Positions 14,373-19,782 of a stretch of 25,916 bases of DNA are shown here, in pieces. This stretch comes from a virus, in the IMG/VR virus record IMGVR_UViG_3300025840_000217, positions 1 to 25,916 of that record. One strand, 5' to 3'. Both the position numbers and the translations under genes were made by a program. Below the pieces are notes generated by a model, which did no database searches, was not told the origin of the DNA, and was given only the letters and a program-made list of their open reading frames with translations. Numbering within the stretch: the first letter of the stretch is position 1; each line of letters opens with the position of its first letter.

Positions 14373-14511
14373 CATTACTCTCCTGTTGTTGTTGCTCATC
14401 GGTCATCATCTGCTGTCTGTCATCCATACGCTGACCTAGTTCTTGTAAATCATTCTGCATGGCTTGTATTTGCCATTGTAGATATTCATACTGCTCTTTA
14501 ATTTTACTCAT
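14362..14511 (-). CDS. Small coiled-coil protein, Gln/Met rich
   Basis: 49 residues: SKIKEQYEYLQWQIQAMQND, then a Q/M/D-rich helix ending QQQQESNDGR. The pattern is that of a short coiled coil. AAGGAGAGTAAAT precedes the ATG at 14511. It is the first gene after a near-perfect minus-strand promoter and overlaps the annealing-protein start. No family recognised. Confidence 0.6.
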   Translation of the reverse strand: MSKIKEQYEYLQWQIQAMQNDLQELGQRMDDRQQMMTDEQQQQESNDGR

Positions 14512-14540
14512 ATTTACTCTCCTTGTTAATATGTATTTAC

Positions 14541-14569
14541 AATATATTACACTTTGAAACGATTGTCAA
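14541..14569 (-). promoter_or_regulatory. Sigma70-type promoter for the recombination operon
   Basis: On the minus strand TTGACA (14564-14569) is followed by a 17-nt spacer and TATATT (14541-14546). This is a perfect -35 and a 5/6 -10 at ideal spacing. It lies inside the 3' end of the small gene 14547-14693 and would drive the genes from 14511 leftwards (coiled-coil protein, annealing protein, YqaJ, SSB). Confidence 0.7.
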
Positions 14570-14693
14570 CACTATTTTTCGTATCATCAAACCCTTGAGT
14601 TTTAAAGACTTTTCCGTCTTTGGATACGGCTCTGTATTGTATATCATTTCCAAATGTTTCTTTTAATTGCTTGATTAGTTCGTTTATTGTCAT
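14547..14693 (-). CDS. Small hypothetical protein
   Basis: 48 residues: TINELIKQLKETFGNDIQYR, then AVSKDGKVFKTQGF and a polar end. The ATG at 14693 overlaps the stop of the helicase gene as ATGA. The last codons contain the -35 and spacer of the next promoter. It is probably co-translated with the helicase. No family recognised. Confidence 0.6.
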   Translation of the reverse strand: MTINELIKQLKETFGNDIQYRAVSKDGKVFKTQGFDDTKNSVDNRFKV

Positions 14694-15616
14694 GGTCTAT
14701 CCCTATATCTCATGCCCTTTCGGTCATAATAAAAGTTAAAAGTAGGCTCTCCGTTTTCCCCTATGTAGTTTCTTTGTTTTTGCACAAAGACTTTAGCATC
14801 AGGGATATTTCTTATTTGCTCATCTGATAGTTTATCATCCTCCATTTGTTTTTCTTTCATTTTATTTCTCCATACAGTCAACAGATTGTCTGCAAGATTG
14901 ACAATGTGGTTACTGCCATGCACATCATTTTTAGATGGGTGTTCATACACATCACGCATTTTTTTTGTATGAGCCACTAGAAAGATATGAATAGGGTATT
15001 TACGGCACATTGAAGTTAATTGGTCTACAAACTTCTTCTGTGCATCATAATTATCCTCTGCAATATCATTCATCTTCATCAAACTATCTATCACTATAAT
15101 TTTACATCCTAAAATATTGTAGGCATATTCAATCATAGCGTAGATGGTTCTTGTTTTAGTTACATTGGCTTGATTGTAGATATATAGTTTATTTTTCATT
15201 ATATCCACAAAGTTATTAATACAGTCATCTGTAACATCTGCATGACCTTCTAACTGTGTCATCATTCGGCTACAAGTGTATATAGGGTGCATTTCTAAAC
15301 TGGCTATAATGCACTTTGTGCCACTTTGTAATTGCTTTAACACTACCTGTGATAACCACATGGTCTTGCCTGAACCATTTGTGCCTGATACCACTGTAAT
15401 TTCATGTGGTCTTATGAGAAATCCCTCATTAGTATGATGAAACCCTAGCCCATTACCTTTTTTGATACCACCACGATACCAACTATGAATATCCTTGCGT
15501 ATATCATCTGTGGTTATGATAGAGAATTTTTGTTCTAACTCACCTGTTAGTTCATCAATCTTATCACTGTCAATGGTTAGTTCGGCTATAATTTCACCTG
15601 TGCTTAACTCATTCAC
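14690..15616 (-). CDS. DnaB/T7 gp4-type replicative helicase (RecA-fold, no primase domain)
   Basis: 308 residues. Walker A GTNGSGKT at 78-85, catalytic Glu in ASLEM (about 108), Walker B KIIVIDSLMK (about 172-181), sensor His in FLVAHTKK (216) and an arginine-finger-like QRNYIGENGEPTFNFYYDRK near the C-terminus are all present, so it should be an active hexameric helicase or related RecA-fold ATPase. The N-terminal 60 residues are too short for a primase. The start is GTG at 15616, overlapping the end of the regulator gene. It would unwind the phage genome for replication. Confidence 0.85.
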   Translation of the reverse strand: MNELSTGEIIAELTIDSDKIDELTGELEQKFSIITTDDIRKDIHSWYRGGIKKGNGLGFHHTNEGFLIRPHEITVVSGTNGSGKTMWLSQVVLKQLQSGTKCIIASLEMHPIYTCSRMMTQLEGHADVTDDCINNFVDIMKNKLYIYNQANVTKTRTIYAMIEYAYNILGCKIIVIDSLMKMNDIAEDNYDAQKKFVDQLTSMCRKYPIHIFLVAHTKKMRDVYEHPSKNDVHGSNHIVNLADNLLTVWRNKMKEKQMEDDKLSDEQIRNIPDAKVFVQKQRNYIGENGEPTFNFYYDRKGMRYRDRP

Positions 15617-15797
15617 TCACGGTTTCCTTTTCCATGTCTTGAATGATGTCTTTAATCTGATAAGCCCTTAATAAAGGTATCTTATCGTTTTTAAACCATA
15701 CATTGACGGCTTGTCTTGATACCCCTAATGTTGTTGCTAGTTTTGATTGTGAATTATCAAAATACGGCATAATGCCTGTTAGTGTTATGTCTTGCAT
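15609..15797 (-). CDS. Cro/C1-like helix-turn-helix regulator
   Basis: 62 residues. SQSKLATTLGVSRQAVNVWF is a canonical helix-turn-helix, followed by IPLLRAYQIKDI as in Cro-type proteins. AAGGAG precedes the ATG by about 7 nt. It lies directly upstream of the helicase and overlaps it. Without an integrase or a second repressor in view, it is more likely a timing regulator of early genes than a lysogeny switch. The palindromes listed in the intergenic regions are candidate operators. Confidence 0.75.
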   Translation of the reverse strand: MQDITLTGIMPYFDNSQSKLATTLGVSRQAVNVWFKNDKIPLLRAYQIKDIIQDMEKETVSE

Positions 15798-15808
15798 ATT
15801 TTTCTCCT

Positions 15809-15862
15809 TTAGTCTGCTAAAATAATATAAATAATAATACCCACAATGATGTCTATAATCAC
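15809..15862 (-). CDS. Putative 17-residue membrane peptide
   Basis: GTG at 15862, preceded by AAGGAG with 6-nt spacing, opens a frame of 17 codons: MIIDIIVGIIIYIILAD. It is almost wholly hydrophobic, one membrane span. The start overlaps the previous stop as GTGA. Good ribosome site, coupling and composition support a real micro-gene, but chance cannot be excluded at this length. Confidence 0.45.
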   Translation of the reverse strand: MIIDIIVGIIIYIILAD

Positions 15863-15996
15863 TTTCTCTCCTTTACATCTTTATCATCTAAAAAGTATTG
15901 GCTAATGATTTTTTCTCCTGTGCTATCATCTATCCATACCTCCCAATTTCCGATTGTAACTCTAACACAATCTTCTGCCGTTGGTTTAATTATCAT
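15859..15996 (-). CDS. Small hypothetical protein
   Basis: 45 residues from ATG 15996, preceded by AAGGAGAGTAAAC. The sequence IIKPTAEDCVRVTIGNWEVW, then a beta-rich acidic end, suggests a small beta fold. The frame is open upstream to 16071, but that overprints the neighbour and lacks the ribosome site. No family recognised. Confidence 0.6.
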   Translation of the reverse strand: MIIKPTAEDCVRVTIGNWEVWIDDSTGEKIISQYFLDDKDVKERK

Positions 15997-16234
15997 GTTT
16001 ACTCTCCTTTTTGTATTCATCAGGTGCATACTCATTAAATATTTTATAATCTCTATCCATATTTTGAGCAATACACATAATTTCTGTATATTCTACTGAT
16101 GCCTGTTCCCACCTCCTATGGTCATCAGAGTATTCACTATACCAATCATGATTTTTTAATAAATCACGATATTTTTTGTATATTTTTTCATCTACTCTAT
16201 TAAATGCTTTTTGTATTTGGTTTATTACACTCAT
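15986..16234 (-). CDS. Hypothetical protein
   Basis: 82 residues, helical and Tyr/Asp/Glu/Lys-rich (INQIQKAFNRVDEKIYKKYR, then DWYSEYSDDHRRWEQAS). AGGAGAGTAAAC precedes the ATG. It overlaps the next gene by 11 nt. It belongs to the cassette of small early genes and has no recognised family. Confidence 0.65.
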   Translation of the reverse strand: MSVINQIQKAFNRVDEKIYKKYRDLLKNHDWYSEYSDDHRRWEQASVEYTEIMCIAQNMDRDYKIFNEYAPDEYKKESKHDN

Positions 16235-16244
16235 GTTTACTCTC

Positions 16245-16436
16245 CTATAAGTATTTTAACATATATACACAATATGCCATAAAAACAAACAACACTGTCA
16301 ATATAAATGGCAAAGTTAGCATTGTCAAGAAGTCTTTACATTTTCTTTGCCATGTTCTTTTTTGCAATACCTCTATCACATCTTGATTGATGTATATAAG
16401 ATGATTGTTATGGAATGATACTTTTTTATTTTTCAT
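16245..16436 (-). CDS. Small membrane protein
   Basis: 63 residues with a basic N-terminal half (KNKKVSFHNNHLIYINQDVI, then LQKRTWQRKCKDF) and one C-terminal membrane span (LTLPFILTVLFVFMAYCVYM). AAGGAGAGTAGAG precedes the ATG. Its TAG stop is part of the ribosome site of the next gene. Early phage membrane proteins of this size often act on the host envelope or exclude other phages; this is only inference. Confidence 0.6.
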   Translation of the reverse strand: MKNKKVSFHNNHLIYINQDVIEVLQKRTWQRKCKDFLTMLTLPFILTVLFVFMAYCVYMLKYL

Positions 16437-16447
16437 CTCTACTCTCC

Positions 16448-16573
16448 TTATTTAATAAATCTAATTATCAAATCACCAAAGTATGGCGATTCATCATTTT
16501 GAGGAACAATCTCCCAATCTTCATATCCCTCATTCTCTGCATACTCATCTAATAAATCTGTATTAAATTGCAT
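16448..16573 (-). CDS. Small acidic hypothetical protein
   Basis: 41 residues, strongly acidic (DLLDEYAENEGYEDWEIVPQ, then NDESPYFGDLIIRF). The start follows the shared GGAGAGTAATT junction. Small acidic proteins can mimic DNA or inhibit host enzymes, but nothing specific is visible here. Confidence 0.55.
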   Translation of the reverse strand: MQFNTDLLDEYAENEGYEDWEIVPQNDESPYFGDLIIRFIK

Positions 16574-16575
16574 AA

Positions 16576-16770
16576 TTACTCTCCTGTATAGTTTTTAGAA
16601 TAAACACCATGAATTTTATCTATGATTTTTTCTATGTCTTTATTAGTTTTTTCCTCTACATTACAATAAAATCTATGACTAGCTAGTGCATTTATTAATG
16701 ATGTTACTTTTAACATAGATTCATCTGATAATTCATCAAATCTAGGCTCTAATTCTATTGTATATTTCAT
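16576..16770 (-). CDS. Small hypothetical protein ending in GE-stop junction
   Basis: 64 residues: KYTIELEPRFDELSDESMLK, then a helix and a Lys-rich tail ending YTGE. The last codons GGA GAG TAA form the ribosome site of the next gene. The N-terminal pattern (beta strand, then LSDES helix) resembles the neighbour at 16773 loosely. No family recognised. Confidence 0.6.
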   Translation of the reverse strand: MKYTIELEPRFDELSDESMLKVTSLINALASHRFYCNVEEKTNKDIEKIIDKIHGVYSKNYTGE

Positions 16771-16772
16771 AA

Positions 16773-17024
16773 TTACTCTCCTTTTTCTATTAAATGATGT
16801 ATTGGGTTACCATATTTATCAAATAAATATTCATTACACTCACAAAAATCTATTTGTTCTGATAACTTCCAATCTCCAAAATATTCATATTTCATTATGC
16901 TATTCCCATGTTCATCTTCCATTTCATAGTAAAATGGCATATCCCACATTGTATGAATATAATTTTCTTTTGCTTTATCATCTAACTCTTGATATTTATA
17001 TGCTTGAATTTTTACTAATTCCAT
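16773..17024 (-). CDS. Small phage protein (Y-x-x-L-D-D-K-A-K type)
   Basis: 83 residues: ELVKIQAYKYQELDDKAKEN, then a Trp/Tyr-rich part, FGDWKLSEQIDFCECNEYLF and the end EKGE. Small phage proteins with an ...F/Y-x-EL-x-x-x-AK-x-x-A/Y motif and a later Cys pair look alike, with unknown function. It ends GGA GAG TAA, which overlaps the ribosome site of the next gene. Highly A/T-rich codons. Confidence 0.6.
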   Translation of the reverse strand: MELVKIQAYKYQELDDKAKENYIHTMWDMPFYYEMEDEHGNSIMKYEYFGDWKLSEQIDFCECNEYLFDKYGNPIHHLIEKGE

Positions 17025-17026
17025 AA

Positions 17027-17161
17027 TTACTCTCCTTTTGTTTTTTGGGTATCAGATTTTTTCTTTAACTCTAAACTATCCCAAATATCTTTAAATTTTT
17101 TATTATTTTGATATTCAAATAATAATGACTTTCCTAAATCAAACTTATTTTTATTATTCAT
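17027..17161 (-). CDS. Small basic hypothetical protein, first gene of the leftward early block
   Basis: 44 residues, Lys/Asn-rich: NNKNKFDLGKSLLFEYQNNK, then FKDIWDSLELKKKSD and the end KTKGE. GGAGAGTAATT precedes the ATG at 17161. It is the first minus-strand gene after the large intergenic region. No family recognised. Confidence 0.55.
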   Translation of the reverse strand: MNNKNKFDLGKSLLFEYQNNKKFKDIWDSLELKKKSDTQKTKGE

Positions 17162-17198
17162 AATTACTCTCCAATAATTAATAAATTGTTACTACATG

Positions 17199-17229
17199 GT
17201 TATAGTATCATGTCAATTCATATTGTCAA
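17199..17229 (-). promoter_or_regulatory. Possible leftward early promoter
   Basis: On the minus strand TTGACA occurs twice (17224-17229 and 17211-17216, 13 bp apart). TATAAC (17199-17204) follows the distal one at a 19-nt spacing, which is longer than ideal. It lies about 40 nt upstream of the first gene of the leftward block. The paired TTGACA may also be repeats for a regulator. Confidence 0.4.
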
Positions 17230-17340
17230 TAGTTTTTTTTAATTATTTTTTAATAAATTATTTTATTTTTTAAATCATTGTTTTTATTATTATTTTTTAT
17301 GTTAGTGTTTTTTAGGGTATTTACAAAAGTCTTAAAATAT

Positions 17341-17430
17341 GATAAAATCTAGTTTTATTTAGTGATTAAATATAAATTAATCATTTGTAGCGAACGCCGT
17401 AAGAAGCGTCGAGCGAAAAATGATTTTATC
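17341..17430. other. Structured GC-rich island with competing stems in a 440-nt gene-free region
   Basis: The stretch 17173-17603 holds no gene. Inside it, a GC-rich core (17387-17417) is set in nearly pure A/T. Stem A: AATCATTT (17379-17386) with AAATGATT (17418-17425). Inside it, CGAACGC (17391-17397) pairs with GCGTCG (17406-17411) with one bulge. Stem B: TGATTAA (17363-17369) with TTAATCA (17377-17383). Stem C: GATAAAATC (17341-17349) with GATTTTATC (17422-17430). B and C both exclude A. It could be a replication origin, a regulatory RNA or an attenuator. The rest of the gap is featureless A/T apart from the promoters listed. Confidence 0.55.
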
Positions 17431-17544
17431 AAGTATGATAACCAAAAGGCAATAACTATATATATTATATCCATAATATATTCTATAAGTAAATATCAAG
17501 TAAATCTAATAAATAAATTAAATTAAAATAATTGTAAATAAAAG

Positions 17545-17572
17545 TTTACATTATTATTTTTTTATGTATAAT
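17545..17572 (+). promoter_or_regulatory. Promoter for the small + strand gene at 17604
   Basis: TTTACA (17545-17550), 16-nt spacer, perfect TATAAT (17567-17572). The predicted transcript start is near 17579, giving a leader of about 25 nt with a GGAGAG ribosome site. Very A/T-rich surroundings make chance matches more likely, but position and spacing fit. Confidence 0.6.
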
Positions 17573-17603
17573 AAGAATTGTATTAATTTTATTGGAGAGT
17601 AAA

Positions 17604-17909
17604 ATGCAAACATATCAAGATTTAAAAAACTATGAAAAAGATTTAACAATAGAATTAGATAGATTATCAAAATATAAGGGGGATTATTCAGATAATATTT
17701 TTAATAAACATATGCAAAGTGAAATAAGAAAAGAATTAATAAAAATTGAAAGATATATAAATAAATATGAATTAAAATTTAAATATTCTTTGGCTTGGTG
17801 TTGTAAATATAATAAAGAATATGATTTTAATAAAGATTATTTTTATTTAAAAGATAGATATTTATTAAATACAAGTTTAGATAAAAGAAATATTGTTAAA
17901 AAAGATTAA
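17604..17909 (+). CDS. Hypothetical Lys/Tyr-rich protein, extremely A+T-rich gene
   Basis: 101 residues from ATG 17604: QTYQDLKNYEKDLTIELDRL, then a long charged helix and a Tyr/Lys/Asp-rich C-terminus. GGAGAGTAAA precedes this ATG, so I prefer it to the upstream TTG (17592), which is part of the ribosome site. About 20% GC by eye in a sample line, well below the head genes. It is a self-contained unit: promoter upstream, terminator right after the stop. A coiled-coil or nucleic-acid-related role is possible; no family recognised. Confidence 0.6.
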   Translation: MQTYQDLKNYEKDLTIELDRLSKYKGDYSDNIFNKHMQSEIRKELIKIERYINKYELKFKYSLAWCCKYNKEYDFNKDYFYLKDRYLLNTSLDKRNIVKKD

Positions 17910-17935
17910 AAAAGGGGTAAAAAAATACCCCTTTT
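17910..17935. terminator. Intrinsic terminator after the 17604 gene
   Basis: AAAAGGGGTA (17910-17919), A6 loop, TACCCCTTTT (17926-17935): a perfect 10-bp stem whose right arm ends in the U-run. The A-run on the left arm makes it able to work in both directions. It starts at the stop codon of the gene. Confidence 0.85.
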
Positions 17936-17938
17936 CTA

Positions 17939-17967
17939 TTGACATTTATTTTAAATGAGTGTATAAT
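17939..17967 (+). promoter_or_regulatory. Perfect-consensus sigma70 promoter
   Basis: TTGACA (17939-17944), 17-nt spacer, TATAAT (17962-17967). Both boxes match the consensus exactly at ideal spacing, the strongest promoter I see in the window. The only thing downstream on this strand is a short stretch ending in a terminator hairpin at 18022-18039. Confidence 0.8.
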
Positions 17968-17973
17968 GTTTAT

Positions 17974-18045
17974 CGATGGGATAACTACGCCTAAAGAATA
18001 CATAAATTAAGAGCAAAAAAAAGGGGCTAAAAAGCCCCTGTTTTA
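17974..18045 (+). ncRNA. Candidate phage small RNA
   Basis: Predicted transcript from the perfect promoter to the hairpin AGGGGCT-AAAA-AGCCCCT and following U-rich stretch, about 72 nt. The only ATG after the start is followed at once by a stop (ATG GGA TAA), so it is non-coding. The 5' part (GATGGGATAACTACGCC and on) is A-rich and mostly unpaired, with an A-run before the hairpin. If the terminator leaks, the transcript would be antisense to the minus-strand genes 18027-18577. Confidence 0.5.
18022..18039 (-). terminator. Bidirectional terminator, strong on the minus strand
   Basis: AGGGGCT (18022-18028), AAAA loop, AGCCCCT (18033-18039). Read on the minus strand the hairpin is followed by seven U (complement of 18015-18021), a strong intrinsic terminator for the gene 18027-18176, whose stop lies inside it. 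On the + strand it is followed by GUUUUAU, weaker but usable. Confidence 0.85.
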
Positions 18046-18176
18046 TATTCATTTATATATTGTTTAAACATTTTCTTACAGTCTTTAATTGAATAACCAA
18101 TATACTTTTGTTTTATATATTGATTATTAACAATATCTGAAATAAGAATAAATTGATTAGTTTTTTCTACTGTCAT
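18027..18176 (-). CDS. Small phage protein (YIGYSIKDCKKMFKQY type)
   Basis: 49 residues: TVEKTNQFILISDIVNNQYI, then KQKYIGYSIKDCKKMFKQYI. The YxGYSxKxAKxxFK pattern looks like small conserved proteins of marine phages, without known function. AAGGA lies about 9 nt before the ATG. The last codons form one arm of the terminator hairpin. Confidence 0.6.
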   Translation of the reverse strand: MTVEKTNQFILISDIVNNQYIKQKYIGYSIKDCKKMFKQYINEYKTGAF

Positions 18177-18209
18177 AATAATAATTCCTTGTAAGTTTAA
18201 GTTTACAAT

Positions 18210-18248
18210 TATCCCTCTAATAAGTTTTTCGGACTTAAAAAAGGGATA
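18210..18248. repeat. Two-step inverted repeat between small minus-strand genes
   Basis: TATCCCT (18210-18216) pairs with AGGGATA (18242-18248), and inside it TAAGT (18221-18225) with ACTTA (18233-18237). It would fold as one interrupted hairpin in the transcript between the genes 18266-18577 and 18027-18176. No adjacent long U-run on the minus strand. It may be a processing or regulatory hairpin. Confidence 0.4.
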
Positions 18249-18265
18249 TTGTATTTGATTTGGAT

Positions 18266-18577
18266 TTATAGTGATAATTCTTGAATTGCTTTTTTACCTA
18301 AAATAATAAGGTCGGAATTATCTAGCTCATCTAATAAACACCGAATTAGAAAAGCATATTCTATTTCATGTAATGATTTTGCTTTATCATATAACTCTGA
18401 CATGGCATCATTCAGATTAACTCTGATAAATAGCCCTATTTTAGAATGTAAATCAGGATCAACGCCATTGACATTTAATGTCATATGAAACTCTTTTAGG
18501 CGTTTGAATAAATCCTCATCATCGTTAACAGCATTAAGAATTGAATCAACTAAATATCCATCTGGAATAGTAAACAT
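18266..18577 (-). CDS. Hypothetical acidic helical protein
   Basis: 103 residues, acidic and Leu-rich: FTIPDGYLVDSILNAVNDDE, then several helices ending SDLIILGKKAIQELSL. AAAAGGATATTATT precedes the ATG. A good promoter lies about 75-100 nt upstream. It may be a host-directed early protein. No family recognised. Confidence 0.65.
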   Translation of the reverse strand: MFTIPDGYLVDSILNAVNDDEDLFKRLKEFHMTLNVNGVDPDLHSKIGLFIRVNLNDAMSELYDKAKSLHEIEYAFLIRCLLDELDNSDLIILGKKAIQELSL

Positions 18578-18650
18578 AATAATATCCTTTTAAAAGATTA
18601 ATAAAGTTTAAATAGTTTTTAAAGAACGGGTAAGCTCAAGGCTTAATATA

Positions 18651-18679
18651 ATAATAACAGTATCAATCTACATTGACAA
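18651..18679 (-). promoter_or_regulatory. Leftward promoter for 18266-18577
   Basis: On the minus strand TTGTCA (18674-18679), 17-nt spacer, TATTAT (18651-18656): 5/6 in each box. The -35 overlaps a TTGACA on the + strand (18673-18678), and a palindrome TTGATT-N9-AATCAA lies at 18687-18707, so this is probably a shared divergent control region for 18577 (leftward) and 18753 (rightward). The + strand -10 is poor. Confidence 0.55.
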
Positions 18680-18752
18680 GATATAATTGATTTAAATAAT
18701 TAATCAAACTAACAATAATCATAAGTAAAATAAAATTGACAAAGGTTTAATA

Positions 18753-19148
18753 ATGAGTGATAATAAAGATATTGACAGTAATGTTATAATGGGGGAAGTC
18801 GAGCCCAAAAAAGTAGGCAGACCCCCACACCTTCCAGATGGCGATACCCGAAAACAAGTGTATGAATTAAGTAAAGTAGGTACTCGGTACGAAGATATCG
18901 CAACTATGTTGTCAATCTCTGCTGACACCCTCACAAAGTATTATCCAGAAGAACTTAAGCGTGGTCGTATTGAGGCTAACTCTGTCATTGCTGGTACATT
19001 GTATGAGAAAGCTAAAGCAGGTGATACGACTTCTATGATATTTTGGCTTAAATCTCGTGCACAGTGGAAAGAGACACAAAAGCATGAGCATGGCGGAGAC
19101 CCAGACGGTGCTCCTGTTCATGTAAAAGTCATTACAGGAATAGAATAG
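18753..19148 (+). CDS. Putative terminase small subunit (DNA-binding)
   Basis: 131 residues. KKVGRPPHLPDGDTRKQVYE is followed by a helix-turn-helix (GTRYEDIATMLSISADTLTK) and a long helix pair with GTLYEKAKAGDTTSMIFWLK, as in small terminase/DNA-packaging proteins of aquatic phages. It should recognise the packaging site and present DNA to the large terminase at 20503. It starts the rightward packaging/head block. AAAGG lies about 8 nt before the ATG. Homology cannot be checked here, but context and fold agree. Confidence 0.7.
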   Translation: MSDNKDIDSNVIMGEVEPKKVGRPPHLPDGDTRKQVYELSKVGTRYEDIATMLSISADTLTKYYPEELKRGRIEANSVIAGTLYEKAKAGDTTSMIFWLKSRAQWKETQKHEHGGDPDGAPVHVKVITGIE

Positions 19149-19233
19149 ACCCCCACCCCCCTTTTTTCTGTAGACTGTTTTTACAACAGCGTTGAAAACT
19201 AGGGTACTACAAATTTTACACTAGGAGAAAATG

Positions 19234-19284
19234 ATGGCTTGTAAAGGCAAAGGTAAAAAAGGTTACGGAAAAAAAGGTAAATAA
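19234..19284 (+). CDS. Tiny Lys/Gly-rich protein (MACKGK type)
   Basis: 16 residues: ACKGKGKKGYGKKGK after the Met. Tiny MACKG/K proteins recur near packaging genes of marine phages. AGGAG (19223-19227) is 6 nt from the ATG at 19234 and 3 nt from one at 19231. It is very basic and could bind nucleic acid. Function unknown. Confidence 0.55.
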   Translation: MACKGKGKKGYGKKGK

Positions 19285-19286
19285 TT

Positions 19287-19619
19287 ATGGCACAAATAAG
19301 CATAACAGATATTATGAGAATGATGCAACAGCCTACATCTGGAATGTTGTCAGATGAAGATATTGCACGATTCAAGCAACAACAAATTGAAAAAGGAATA
19401 ATGCAGCCAATTAAACAAATGCTGTCTCTACCAGCAAATGAAATGCAACCTAACTATGCAGATGGTCAAATGCCTCTCTATACAGGCGGATTGTTACAAA
19501 ACCCACAAGGTGAAATGGTTGACCCACAACAGTTTCTAAATATTGCTTATGATATGTCTGCCCCACGAGAAATGCGTATTAACGCTATAGAAAGATTAAG
19601 AGCACTAGGTATACAATAA
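19287..19619 (+). CDS. Hypothetical protein in packaging region
   Basis: 110 residues, Met/Gln/Pro-rich: AQISITDIMRMMQQPTSGML, then helices and PREMRINAIERLRALGIQ. It lies between a tiny basic protein and another basic protein, with 2-nt and TAATG junctions, so the four small genes are one translational unit. No family recognised; a head- or packaging-associated role is guessed from position. Confidence 0.6.
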   Translation: MAQISITDIMRMMQQPTSGMLSDEDIARFKQQQIEKGIMQPIKQMLSLPANEMQPNYADGQMPLYTGGLLQNPQGEMVDPQQFLNIAYDMSAPREMRINAIERLRALGIQ

Positions 19620-19780
19620 TGGCTAAACAAGGACTTTATGCAAATATCCATGCAAAACGAAAAAGAATCGCAGCAGGAAGCGGAGAAAAAATGCGTAAAG
19701 CAGGAGCAAAAGGAGCACCTACAGCCAAACAATTCAAACAAGCAGCCAAGACTGCAAAGTCTAATAAAAAATCTCGGTGA
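19619..19780 (+). CDS. Small basic phage protein (MAKQGLYANIHAKRKRI type)
   Basis: 53 residues: AKQGLYANIHAKRKRIAAGS, then GEKMRKAGAKGAPTAKQFKQ and a Lys-rich tail. This is a well-recognisable small conserved protein of marine phages with no settled function (I believe a DUF). Start in TAATG overlap with the previous stop. Its high positive charge suggests nucleic-acid binding or a virion role. Confidence 0.75.
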   Translation: MAKQGLYANIHAKRKRIAAGSGEKMRKAGAKGAPTAKQFKQAAKTAKSNKKSR

Positions 19781-19782
19781 TT

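Larger units (their letters stand above)
16571..17172 (-). repeat. Four copies of a 14-bp ribosome-site/start junction
   Basis: GGAGAGTAATTATG occurs identically at 16571-16584, 16768-16781, 17022-17035 and 17159-17172, each ending in a start codon. In three of them GGA GAG TAA is also the Gly-Glu-stop end of the upstream gene. The related form GGAGAGTAAACATG occurs at 15994-16007 and 16232-16245, and GGAGAGTAA-type sites also precede 14372, 14511 and the + strand gene at 17604. Confidence 0.85.

Noticed and set aside
15609-15797. Lysogeny repressor
   Set aside because: The helix-turn-helix is Cro-like, but with no integrase, attachment site or second repressor in view there is no support for a temperate life style.
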